The notes under the pieces: model-generated
Seen by the model: only the letters and a program-made list of their open reading frames with translations
Told to the model about the DNA's origin: nothing
The model's database searches: none
Shown here: positions 15,577-22,271 of the stretch, in pieces
Layout of the letters: every line of letters starts with the position of its first letter
Position numbering within the stretch: position 1 is the first letter of the stretch
Assembly (NCBI GenBank): GCA_003641415.1
Contig: QNAG01000010.1
Coordinates: 1 to 22,271, forward strand
Length of the DNA stretch: 22,271 nucleotides
Direction of reading: 5' to 3'
From: Candidatus Zixiibacteriota bacterium
GTDB taxonomy: Bacteria > Zixibacteria > MSB-5A5 > GN15 > FEB-12
Translations under genes and position numbers: made by a program

Positions 15577-16257
15577 TTATTTGTGACCGCAAAACGGGCA
15601 TACAACCCACTCCGGGTCTAATTTGGCATGGCAATTCTGGCACCGTAGTTCCTGATTTGCCCCACGTTGTGGGGTCGAAGGAAGCTCAGGATTAAGGTTA
15701 CTTTCACCTGGTTCATAATGTTGTACAGATTCCTCAGGTGTGTCTGTTGAGAGCAACGGATTAATATCATCACAGGCAGCCTTATACTGCTCTATACATT
15801 CCTTGACCATGACCTTTAACTCAGAGTCATCCCAGGGTTTGGTTAAAAATTTCTGACAGTGCAATATGCTTTCGGATACTTCCTTCGGTACAAATTCAGT
15901 GTCAGTGGCACCGCTAAGCATAATGCGAATGCAGTTTGGATCTTCCCTCTTAACAATTTCCAGAAGTTCCGCTCCGGACATTCCCGGCATATTGAAGTCG
16001 CTGATAACCATAGCTACGCGGTTAGTGGACATTATTTCAAGAGCTTTCTGGGGACTATCGGATGTTAAAATGTGATAATTATCATCGGCAAGCGCTCTCC
16101 TGAGGGCTTTCAGAATAGATTTCTCATCGTCTACCAGAAGAAGGATTGAGAGTTCTGTCGACTGGTCTTTCACGTCGTTATTCTCTTCAGAATGTGTGGC
16201 ATTATCAGCTTCAGATACAACCGCAATCGATTCCGGAGCTTTATTGGTATCTGCCAC
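15577..16257 (-). CDS. response regulator receiver with C-terminal zinc ribbon
   Basis: This encodes 226 residues from a GTG start; no in-frame ATG exists before the receiver domain and no good ribosome site is seen. Residues 1-36 are an acidic, low-complexity extension. The REC domain (about 37-160) has the acidic pair Asp43/Asp44, phospho-acceptor Asp87 (VISDFNMPG) and conserved Lys in FLTKPWDD. After a Pro/Ser/Glu linker, the C-terminus carries Cys206, Cys209, Cys220 and Cys223 in a CxxC-x10-CxxC zinc ribbon. There is no DNA-binding domain, so output is probably by protein contact. It is the last gene of the operon, 20 nt after the HDOD gene. Confidence 0.85.
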   Translation of the reverse strand: MADTNKAPESIAVVSEADNATHSEENNDVKDQSTELSILLLVDDEKSILKALRRALADDNYHILTSDSPQKALEIMSTNRVAMVISDFNMPGMSGAELLEIVKREDPNCIRIMLSGATDTEFVPKEVSESILHCQKFLTKPWDDSELKVMVKECIEQYKAACDDINPLLSTDTPEESVQHYEPGESNLNPELPSTPQRGANQELRCQNCHAKLDPEWVVCPFCGHK

Positions 16258-16277
16258 TGTATTTGGATGATCTGTTT

Positions 16278-17117
16278 TTATAGACTCTCCAGCATTTGTG
16301 ACGCTTTATCGATTTCATTAAGAGCAGCATGAATCCGATCCTTAAGTTTATCCATCGAAAGTCCCAGACACCGCCAGGCTTCCGGATCAAACTCAGTAAC
16401 ATACGATGTGGCGCTATAGCCTACCTGCATCATGTGGCAGAGCAAATCAGCGATATTGACCGCTGCCACCAGCTTTTTGTACTCATCGGGTGCGGCGCTT
16501 GGTGTATGGTGGTTTGATATCACAGCAGTAATTGGAGCCGGGAAGTTCCATTTTCTGGCTAGCATTTCGCCGATTTGCTGGTGATCTCGTTCGAAGAACT
16601 CCATTTCCTGTTCTATTCCAGTCACTGACTTGCGTTTAAAGTAAAACGTTACAAACTTCGAAGGATCACACTTGGCAATGACCAACCGTCCAATATCGTG
16701 AAGAATCCCACCGGTGAGAGCCTCGCTTTGACTGTCTTTGTTGGCGTTGGAGCTAAGATGTTTGGCGAAAACACCAACTCCAAAACTGTGCTGCCAGAAA
16801 GCGGCCATATTCAGAGTGGAATTGTCAACAGCCAGTGTGTCGAAAACGGCTGTGGAGAGCACCAATTGATGAAGAGTATTGAACCCAAGAATAGCGATAG
16901 CATCTTCAACCGATAGGACGGATTGGGTCATGCCGTAAAAAGGAGAGTTAACCAGCTTCAATACTCTGGCTACCAGGGCTGAGTCTGTCTCAACAATTCT
17001 GGCCACATCCCGACTTCCCACTGCATCATCCTGGATCAACATATGTAGTTTCTGAACAACAACAGGGGTTGACGGTAAATCTGCCAATTGGTCTACTACT
17101 GTTTGGAAGTTATCCAT
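16278..17117 (-). CDS. HDOD domain signalling protein
   Basis: This 279-residue protein has an HDOD domain over most of its length. Signatures: LPSTPVVVQKLHMLIQDD near the N-terminus, VARIVETDSALVARVLKLVNSPFYG, SVEDAIAILGFNTLHQLVLS, GGILHDIGRLVIAK, and ISNHHTPSA near the C-terminal half. HDOD proteins act as non-enzymatic or poorly understood signalling modules, often beside two-component and c-di-GMP genes. The HDIG motif is present, so catalysis cannot be excluded. AGAGGG precedes the ATG. It starts 12 nt after the 53-residue ORF. Confidence 0.9.
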   Translation of the reverse strand: MDNFQTVVDQLADLPSTPVVVQKLHMLIQDDAVGSRDVARIVETDSALVARVLKLVNSPFYGMTQSVLSVEDAIAILGFNTLHQLVLSTAVFDTLAVDNSTLNMAAFWQHSFGVGVFAKHLSSNANKDSQSEALTGGILHDIGRLVIAKCDPSKFVTFYFKRKSVTGIEQEMEFFERDHQQIGEMLARKWNFPAPITAVISNHHTPSAAPDEYKKLVAAVNIADLLCHMMQVGYSATSYVTEFDPEAWRCLGLSMDKLKDRIHAALNEIDKASQMLESL

Positions 17118-17129
17118 TTTCCCTCTTTA

Positions 17130-17291
17130 TCAATTTATGCGGGAGGAATCATTTCTCTCGCAGAAGACCTCTTCCGCTATTCGAGCCATTTCCTGTACTT
17201 CTTCGTGATGCAATATCATCGACAGAAAACGCTCCAAGTGCTTACGATACTCTGTCACATCCAAAGATTTATTACTGGTTGTTTTTTCCAT
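17130..17291 (-). CDS. 53-residue hypothetical protein in signalling operon
   Basis: A short ORF runs from ATG (17291-17289) to TGA (17132-17130). AAAAGGAG sits 7 nt before the ATG, one of the best ribosome sites in the operon. The product is polar and helical-looking, with the central stretch YRKHLERFLSMILHHEEVQ and EMARIAEEVFCE; one Cys (residue 44), no signal peptide, no membrane segment. It fills the gap between the stand-alone REC gene and the HDOD gene with same-strand spacing (49 and 12 nt), so it is very likely translated. I recognise no family. It may be a small adaptor for one of the neighbouring signalling proteins. Confidence 0.7.
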   Translation of the reverse strand: MEKTTSNKSLDVTEYRKHLERFLSMILHHEEVQEMARIAEEVFCERNDSSRIN

Positions 17292-17340
17292 AAGACACTC
17301 CTTTTGGCAATTTCAAAACAGTATCCGCCATATAACTATT

Positions 17341-17847
17341 CTAAGGGTCAATGACTATAGCTCCATCCTCCGTCAGCCGCTTTTCAGTAATTCCTGGATG
17401 TTCCTTCTCGAGGTCTTGGAATAGTTGTTTATGGCTATTGACCAGCTTCCGTAGCCGGTCGTTTTCTTGTTTGGCTATTTTGTGATCCAGAGCGTGCTTA
17501 ACCGAGATCAACAGTTCAAAATCGTCCCATGGTTTTGTGAAGAATCGGTATATTTCACCGTTGTTGATGGCATTCTTAGCCACTTCGATATCATCTGCGC
17601 CAGTGATCATAATTCTCACTATCAATGGGTATTTATCTCTTACTATGCGCAACAGGTCGGTACCTGAAATCCCCGGCATGTTTTCGTCGGTAATAATCAT
17701 ATCGATATTTCTGCTCTCTATCACTTTCATGGCTTCCTCGGCGCATGTTGCTGTCAGAAGATGGTACCCTTCTGGTCTTAACACTCTCTGCAATGCTTTG
17801 AGAATGTTGGGAGAGTCATCCACAAGAAGAATTTTAAGTTGGTACAT
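17341..17847 (-). CDS. stand-alone response regulator receiver protein
   Basis: This 168-residue protein is a REC domain plus a short charged tail. Acidic residues Asp10/Asp11, phospho-acceptor Asp54 (IITDENMPG), Thr/Ser in MITGADD and Lys in FFTKPWDD are all present. The tail (about 120-168) is predicted helical (HKIAKQENDRLRKLVNSHKQLFQDL), likely coiled coil. ATG 17847 is chosen over an upstream TTG (17874) because of GGAAGAAG before it and the usual length before the first receiver strand. The start overlaps the HD-GYP gene's end by 14 nt, so translation is probably coupled. Confidence 0.87.
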   Translation of the reverse strand: MYQLKILLVDDSPNILKALQRVLRPEGYHLLTATCAEEAMKVIESRNIDMIITDENMPGISGTDLLRIVRDKYPLIVRIMITGADDIEVAKNAINNGEIYRFFTKPWDDFELLISVKHALDHKIAKQENDRLRKLVNSHKQLFQDLEKEHPGITEKRLTEDGAIVIDP

Positions 17848-19156
17848 AATTGGCTTCTTCCTTGTCGGTTTCAATCATTTTGAAAACTTGAATTCCATCA
17901 GACACGGGGTCAACCCGATCTATCTTTACGATTCGCCCGATCATGCCCTCAGAGAGTCTGGCTCCCTTTGGTACCAGGAACATACCGTTTTGAGTGAATA
18001 CATCTGTGGCGACGATCATTCCTTCTTTCAACTGTATCGGACGGAGATACCTTGTTTCGGATGATTCCTTAAAGAGAAACTCTCTGCCCGCATCACATTC
18101 AATGAATTTTCTTACCAGAGCGGGGTCAAACTCGGTACCGGATTTTCGCACAAGGTAGGCTGAGGCTTCGTTTAGAGCTTCATTATTGGGATGACCATTG
18201 GCAAAGGCCTGGTGATCGAAGGCGTCAGCTATTCGAATAATTCTTGCTCCGAGTGGAATTTGCGTCTCAACTAAACTGTCAGGGTAGCCGCTTCCATCAA
18301 AGCATTCGTGGTGATGCCTTATAAGATGACCAACTTCTTCAAAACCGCTGATATGATAGACGCAGGTTTGACCCAAAACAGGATGCTTTTTGATCAAATC
18401 CCAGTCGGCCTGCGAGTAATGATCTGTCTTCTTCTCCATTACACTGTCAGGAATACTTATCTTGCCAATGTCATGCAGGAACGCGGCGACTACAATGTCC
18501 TGGTATTCCGTATGGTTGAGTTCAAGTTTGGAGAGTATCTTCTTGACCAATGCTCCGACACGCTGTGAATGGTTGCGCACATCCTGAAAGCGGAGTTCTA
18601 TCATGTTGGAAAACGCTTTGATCGTTTCCATGAAACTCTTTGCGAGTTCGCGATGTTTTTCCCTGATCTCCGCTGTCTGCTGTTCAACGCGCTGTTCCAG
18701 AGACGAATTAAGTTTTTTCAGTTTTTCATTCTGCTGGCGGGTAAGTTTCTGGAGACTCTTGTTTTCAGCCTTAACAGCTTGCATTTTCAGCGATTCCTGA
18801 ATCCGACTTATAAGAACTTCATCATCCCACGGCTTATTGAAATAATAGGTAACGGAACCATCATTAATTGCCCCTATGGTCGCATCAATATCAGCATATC
18901 CAGTCAGCAGGATTCTTGTGGCATCCGGTGCGATATCCTTTGACTTTGTCAGGAACTCAACACCGGTGAGTCCGGGCATCCGCTGGTCTGACATTATCAG
19001 GGCAACTTTGTGTCCCACCAGCAGGTCAAGAGCCTCCTGACCATTCATAGCGGTCAGAATATCAACTCCAATTCCACCCAGTACGCGTTTTAGAGCGCGA
19101 AGAATACCCTCCTCATCATCCACCAGCAGAATGGTCTGTTTCTTAGCCGTAGACAT
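17834..19156 (-). CDS. REC-HD-GYP cyclic-di-GMP phosphodiesterase (RpfG-like)
   Basis: This 440-residue response regulator begins with a REC domain (about 1-125; Asp13/Asp14, acceptor Asp57 in MSDQRMPG, Lys in FNKPWDD). A coiled coil follows (about 135-175), then an HD-GYP domain (about 180-350). Its motifs are HDIGK with metal ligands His228/Asp229, HHHE from 281 followed by DGSGYP, and IADAFD. Usual HD-GYPs read HHERxDGxGYP; here the stretch is HHECFDGSGYP, with metal ligands and GYP kept. A C-terminal extension (about 355-440) resembles a small beta domain. It should hydrolyse c-di-GMP when phosphorylated. GTG 19177 is an alternative start; ATG 19156 overlaps the upstream gene less. Confidence 0.88.
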   Translation of the reverse strand: MSTAKKQTILLVDDEEGILRALKRVLGGIGVDILTAMNGQEALDLLVGHKVALIMSDQRMPGLTGVEFLTKSKDIAPDATRILLTGYADIDATIGAINDGSVTYYFNKPWDDEVLISRIQESLKMQAVKAENKSLQKLTRQQNEKLKKLNSSLEQRVEQQTAEIREKHRELAKSFMETIKAFSNMIELRFQDVRNHSQRVGALVKKILSKLELNHTEYQDIVVAAFLHDIGKISIPDSVMEKKTDHYSQADWDLIKKHPVLGQTCVYHISGFEEVGHLIRHHHECFDGSGYPDSLVETQIPLGARIIRIADAFDHQAFANGHPNNEALNEASAYLVRKSGTEFDPALVRKFIECDAGREFLFKESSETRYLRPIQLKEGMIVATDVFTQNGMFLVPKGARLSEGMIGRIVKIDRVDPVSDGIQVFKMIETDKEEANYVPT

Positions 19157-19163
19157 AGTTATT

Positions 19164-20021
19164 TCAATTGCCTCCACTTTCTATTGATGCTGGGCTTGGT
19201 TCCTGTACTATTCCCTGAGTTGCTTTTTGTAACACACAAATAATGCCTGTTTTCTCAGGTATTGGGGTGCAAATTATCGTAACCGGTTGAGTTGTATCCC
19301 AACTTAAGTGAACTGTCTCACCGGAATGAATTGTGGACATCATGGTTTCGAGAATATCTTTATCAAAGCATGTGCGGGCGCTAAGCCCAAAACCTATCTT
19401 ATCCAACCCTGCAAGACTGGCAGACAACTGGTTGGCATAAACAATGTTCTCCTCTATATCGATACCAAGAACTCCAACCGGAAGCCATTGCAGGATATTG
19501 TGCGCCGTCTTCAGAGCTAAGTTCTTTATTCGAAGGTCTTGTGTCCTCTGATCGATTTTCTCCTCGAGAGACTTCGCTGCTTCTTCCAGTTGAGCATTTC
19601 TTTCCAGCAGTTTTTCGTTAAGTTTTTTATTCTCCTGCTGAAGTTCATATTGTTCAAAGGCTCTGAGAATGGTCGTAAGCAGATCTTGATCATTCCACGG
19701 TTTACCAATAAACTTGTAAACATGCCCATTATTGATTGCTTCCACAACCGCTGAGACATCGGCAAAACCGCTCAAAATTATCCGAATCGTAGATGGCGAT
19801 AGCTCTTTCGCTTGCCGAAGGAACTCAACTCCGTTCATACCAGGCATGCGATAGTCAGAAACTATTAGTTGTATTTCATTCTCCTTGAGAATATCAAGAC
19901 CAGCCTCGCCCGATTCGGCTGTAAATATCTCATAATCTGTATCAACTAACAGACGCCGCAGCGATTTAATGACATTGGGCTCATCGTCCACAATAAGCAT
20001 AGTGGGAGTTTTCTCAGTCAT
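19164..20021 (-). CDS. response regulator REC-coiled coil-PAS protein
   Basis: This encodes 285 residues with AAGGA before the ATG. The REC domain (about 1-125) has Asp12/Asp13, acceptor Asp56 (VSDYRMPG) and Lys107 in FIGKPWND. A long coiled coil (about 127-170, LNEKLLERNAQLEEAAKSLEE) leads to a PAS-like domain (about 175-265, LPVGVLGIDIEENIVYANQ). No kinase, cyclase or DNA-binding domain follows, so the receiver and PAS probably modulate each other or a partner. Its start overlaps the kinase stop by 8 nt. It is the likeliest direct target of that kinase by position. Confidence 0.87.
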   Translation of the reverse strand: MTEKTPTMLIVDDEPNVIKSLRRLLVDTDYEIFTAESGEAGLDILKENEIQLIVSDYRMPGMNGVEFLRQAKELSPSTIRIILSGFADVSAVVEAINNGHVYKFIGKPWNDQDLLTTILRAFEQYELQQENKKLNEKLLERNAQLEEAAKSLEEKIDQRTQDLRIKNLALKTAHNILQWLPVGVLGIDIEENIVYANQLSASLAGLDKIGFGLSARTCFDKDILETMMSTIHSGETVHLSWDTTQPVTIICTPIPEKTGIICVLQKATQGIVQEPSPASIESGGN

Positions 20022-22271
20022 CGCTGATTCCTTCCAAAGGTAAGCTGATAGTAAACTCTGTCCCTTCTCCTACTTCGCTTTTCACATCAATGTGGCCGCC
20101 GTGTTTCTTAACGATATCATAGGCAAGACTCAAACCAAGGCCGGTTCCCTTACCGACTTCTTTAGTTGTGAAAAACGGTTCGAACAGTTTCTTAATATTT
20201 GCCTTAGGGATTCCCTTACCGTTATCCGTGAAACTGATAATGATGTCCTTGTCAGTGGCTTTTGATTCAATTTTAATTAGACCCTCATTGTGTTCTATAG
20301 CGTGCCCGGCGTTTACCAGGATATTCAAAAAGACCTGATTAAGTTGATTGGGGATACAATACAAATCCGGGATATCGCCCAGTTTTTTCTCAACTTTGCA
20401 CTTATATTTCAGCTCATTCCACACGATATTGAGAGTACTTTCAATCCCTTCATTCAGATTGGCCTGTCCCTTTTCGGCTTTATCCACGCGGGAGAAACTT
20501 TTCAAGTCCGCCACGATATTTCTGACCCTGGTTGTTCCTTCTATTGATTCTTCAATGGCATCGGTGAAGTCTTCCAAAATGAAATCTATCTTTTTTCGAT
20601 CGCTTGCGTTTTCATTCTCTATTGTCGCAATGAAACTGCTGATTTTATCCACGTATTTCTTCATCGTGTTCAGATTGGAACTGATGAATCCAATCGGGTT
20701 GTTGATTTCGTGGGCTACTCCTGCAGCCAGCGTACCAATTGCTGCCAGCTTGTCCGATTGAGCCAGCCTTTCTCTACTTTGATATTGTTCTGTAATATCC
20801 TGTACCAAACCTACTATTCCGGTGACCGATCCCTTTTTGTCGTGAATTGGTATCTTGGTAGTAGATACCCATTTATTATTTCCGTCTGCGTCAACTATAT
20901 GTTCTTCACGGGAAATGATTCCCTGATCATCGTCCATGACTGTCTTGTCAGATTCGTGATGGAGATTGGCTGTGTCTGATGGATAAATATCGTAGTCTGT
21001 TTTCCCAACGACCTGATTCCTGTCCTTCCCTGTCGCGGTGCAAAAGGCGTCATTTACGAAGACATACTTATAATTGATATCCTTCAAGTACATCTTAGCC
21101 GGGACAGTATTTATCATCGCCGTATACTGCGAAATCGTCCTGGAAAGAATTCGGTCGGCTTCTCCTCGTTCCCATTCAAAACTCACCAGCCGCGCAGCCA
21201 CTTTGAGTACTTCCACATCGTGATCTGACCAATTGCGCGGTCCTTCTGTGTCGTCAAAGCCCATGAAGCCTGACGGATGACCGGAAAGCGAAAAAAATGG
21301 AACTACGAGAAGAGCGCGAACGCCTTGTGCTTGCAGCATTTCTTTTACGCTTTTGGCCTCAGGTGGAAGGGCTTTTACATCGGTGATTACAATGTTTTCC
21401 CTTGCCCGAATAAAAGTTGTCCACAAGGGGCAATCATCAATGTTCATATTCTGAATATCACTCTTCTGGGCTGATACACCGGGGCTACACCACTCAGAGG
21501 TATTGGATATTGTTTTACCGTCCCTGTTGAGTTTAAATATATATGCCCGGTTGACTTCCATAGCTTCACCAAGGATTTTCATTACTTTGTCTAAGTTTTT
21601 ATCAGACGATAAAGCTAACTTTTGCGCAACACGAGCCAGGGCGCTTTCGATATTTAGTCTGTGATTAATTTCAATTTCGGCATTGTGGCGATCAGTGATA
21701 TCGCGAACAAGAGCTTGTACTACTCGCTTTCCATTGTAATCCATTACGCTTAGAGATACTGTAGCGCGGAATTCTTCTCCGTCCATGCGCTTGTGCACCC
21801 ATTCAAAGTGATTATGTCTTTCAGATATAGCTATTGAAATCTGTTGGTTTGACAGTGTTTTGGAATTCTGTCCATCTGGTTGAACAGCAGGTGAAATGTC
21901 GCTGGGGTGTAATTTGCAAAACTCGTCACGAGAAGGACAACCAAACATCCGAAGTGTGGCATCATTACAATCAATAAAACCAGAGTTATCCAAAATCATA
22001 ACAGCTTCGTGTGTAGACTCAAACAGTTTCCGGTATTTTATTTCATTTTCTATTAGCGTTTTCTGGATCTGTTTCTTTTCGGTGACATCTTCGATATACT
22101 CCACAATCATTGTCACAGCGCCGTTAGCATCATGAATAGGAAAAGCATGGATTTCGACGTCCTTGTCATTGCTGCAGGTAGTGTACTCGACTATAGTTTC
22201 CTCACCGGTCTTCTTAATTCTGGACATCGGACATGTAAAATGCTCATCACCACATGGTTCACTACGCCCGT
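20014..22271 (-). CDS. multi-PAS/GAF sensor histidine kinase, 5' end outside window
   Basis: The frame is open through the right edge, so the ATG at 22227 is internal and the true start is outside. Counting from that ATG: a partial PAS (about -15 to 60), a second PAS (about 60-185), a GAF domain (about 190-350), a third PAS (about 360-490), then HisKA with phospho-acceptor His506 in GVAHEINNPIGF. An HATPase domain ends the protein, with N box NQVFLNILVNAGHAIE, G1 FTDNGKGIP and G2 GKGTGLGLSLAYDIV. No membrane segment is visible in this part, so a soluble sensor is possible. The edge segment has EPCG and CPM cysteines of the kind seen in one PAS subgroup. Confidence 0.93.
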   Translation of the reverse strand, partial: GRSEPCGDEHFTCPMSRIKKTGEETIVEYTTCSNDKDVEIHAFPIHDANGAVTMIVEYIEDVTEKKQIQKTLIENEIKYRKLFESTHEAVMILDNSGFIDCNDATLRMFGCPSRDEFCKLHPSDISPAVQPDGQNSKTLSNQQISIAISERHNHFEWVHKRMDGEEFRATVSLSVMDYNGKRVVQALVRDITDRHNAEIEINHRLNIESALARVAQKLALSSDKNLDKVMKILGEAMEVNRAYIFKLNRDGKTISNTSEWCSPGVSAQKSDIQNMNIDDCPLWTTFIRARENIVITDVKALPPEAKSVKEMLQAQGVRALLVVPFFSLSGHPSGFMGFDDTEGPRNWSDHDVEVLKVAARLVSFEWERGEADRILSRTISQYTAMINTVPAKMYLKDINYKYVFVNDAFCTATGKDRNQVVGKTDYDIYPSDTANLHHESDKTVMDDDQGIISREEHIVDADGNNKWVSTTKIPIHDKKGSVTGIVGLVQDITEQYQSRERLAQSDKLAAIGTLAAGVAHEINNPIGFISSNLNTMKKYVDKISSFIATIENENASDRKKIDFILEDFTDAIEESIEGTTRVRNIVADLKSFSRVDKAEKGQANLNEGIESTLNIVWNELKYKCKVEKKLGDIPDLYCIPNQLNQVFLNILVNAGHAIEHNEGLIKIESKATDKDIIISFTDNGKGIPKANIKKLFEPFFTTKEVGKGTGLGLSLAYDIVKKHGGHIDVKSEVGEGTEFTISLPLEGISDD

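Noticed and set aside
22225..22227. ATG taken as the start of the histidine kinase
   Set aside because: The same frame is open without a stop to the window edge and continues PAS-like sequence, so this Met is internal.

Overview
The window looks like chromosomal DNA from an uncultured Gram-negative bacterium of moderate G+C. Several outer-membrane proteins with signal peptides are present: a DUF3078-like barrel, a CsgG/OmpA fusion, small barrels and an Ig-domain lipoprotein. They and the large sensory kinases fit the FCB/Bacteroidota-like or candidate-phylum (e.g. Zixibacteria-type) lineages. That placement is an impression from protein style, not a phylogenetic result. I see no rRNA, tRNA, IS element, phage gene or CRISPR array.

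Layout: (1) 1-1305, minus strand: an outer-membrane beta-barrel protein followed by an Ig-domain lipoprotein that runs off the left edge. (2) 1534-3651, plus strand: a 3-hydroxyacyl-CoA dehydrogenase and acetate kinase, closed by a stem-loop terminator. (3) 3741-3977: a gene-free stretch rich in potential RNA stems, with a promoter-like TTGACA close to the next start codon. (4) 3978-8232: a compact plus-strand biosynthetic operon (class II aldolase, aminotransferase-fold protein, FolB, FolK, deoxynucleoside kinase, PanB) with overlaps or gaps of at most 16 nt, serving folate and pantothenate synthesis and deoxynucleoside salvage. (5) 8336-12812: envelope genes (MscS, DUF3078-like barrel, CsgG-OmpA fusion, small periplasmic protein), ended by a strong terminator at 12895. 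(6) 12992-15501: a membrane glycosyltransferase with a TPR tail, and a small exported protein. (7) 15577-22271, minus strand: a tightly packed signalling operon.

The signalling operon reads, in transcription order: multi-PAS/GAF histidine kinase (5' end outside the window), REC-coiled coil-PAS protein, REC-HD-GYP phosphodiesterase, stand-alone REC protein, a 53-residue protein, HDOD protein, and REC-zinc ribbon protein. One kinase could feed four receivers, of which only one carries an enzymatic output. No DNA-binding output domain or GGDEF domain is visible.

The two most unusual points are the aminotransferase-fold protein of the folate/pantothenate operon and the architecture of the signalling operon. 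The aminotransferase has lost the Schiff-base lysine and the phosphate-binding arginine while keeping other PLP-site residues. The signalling operon includes the unrecognised 53-residue protein and the zinc-ribbon receiver.
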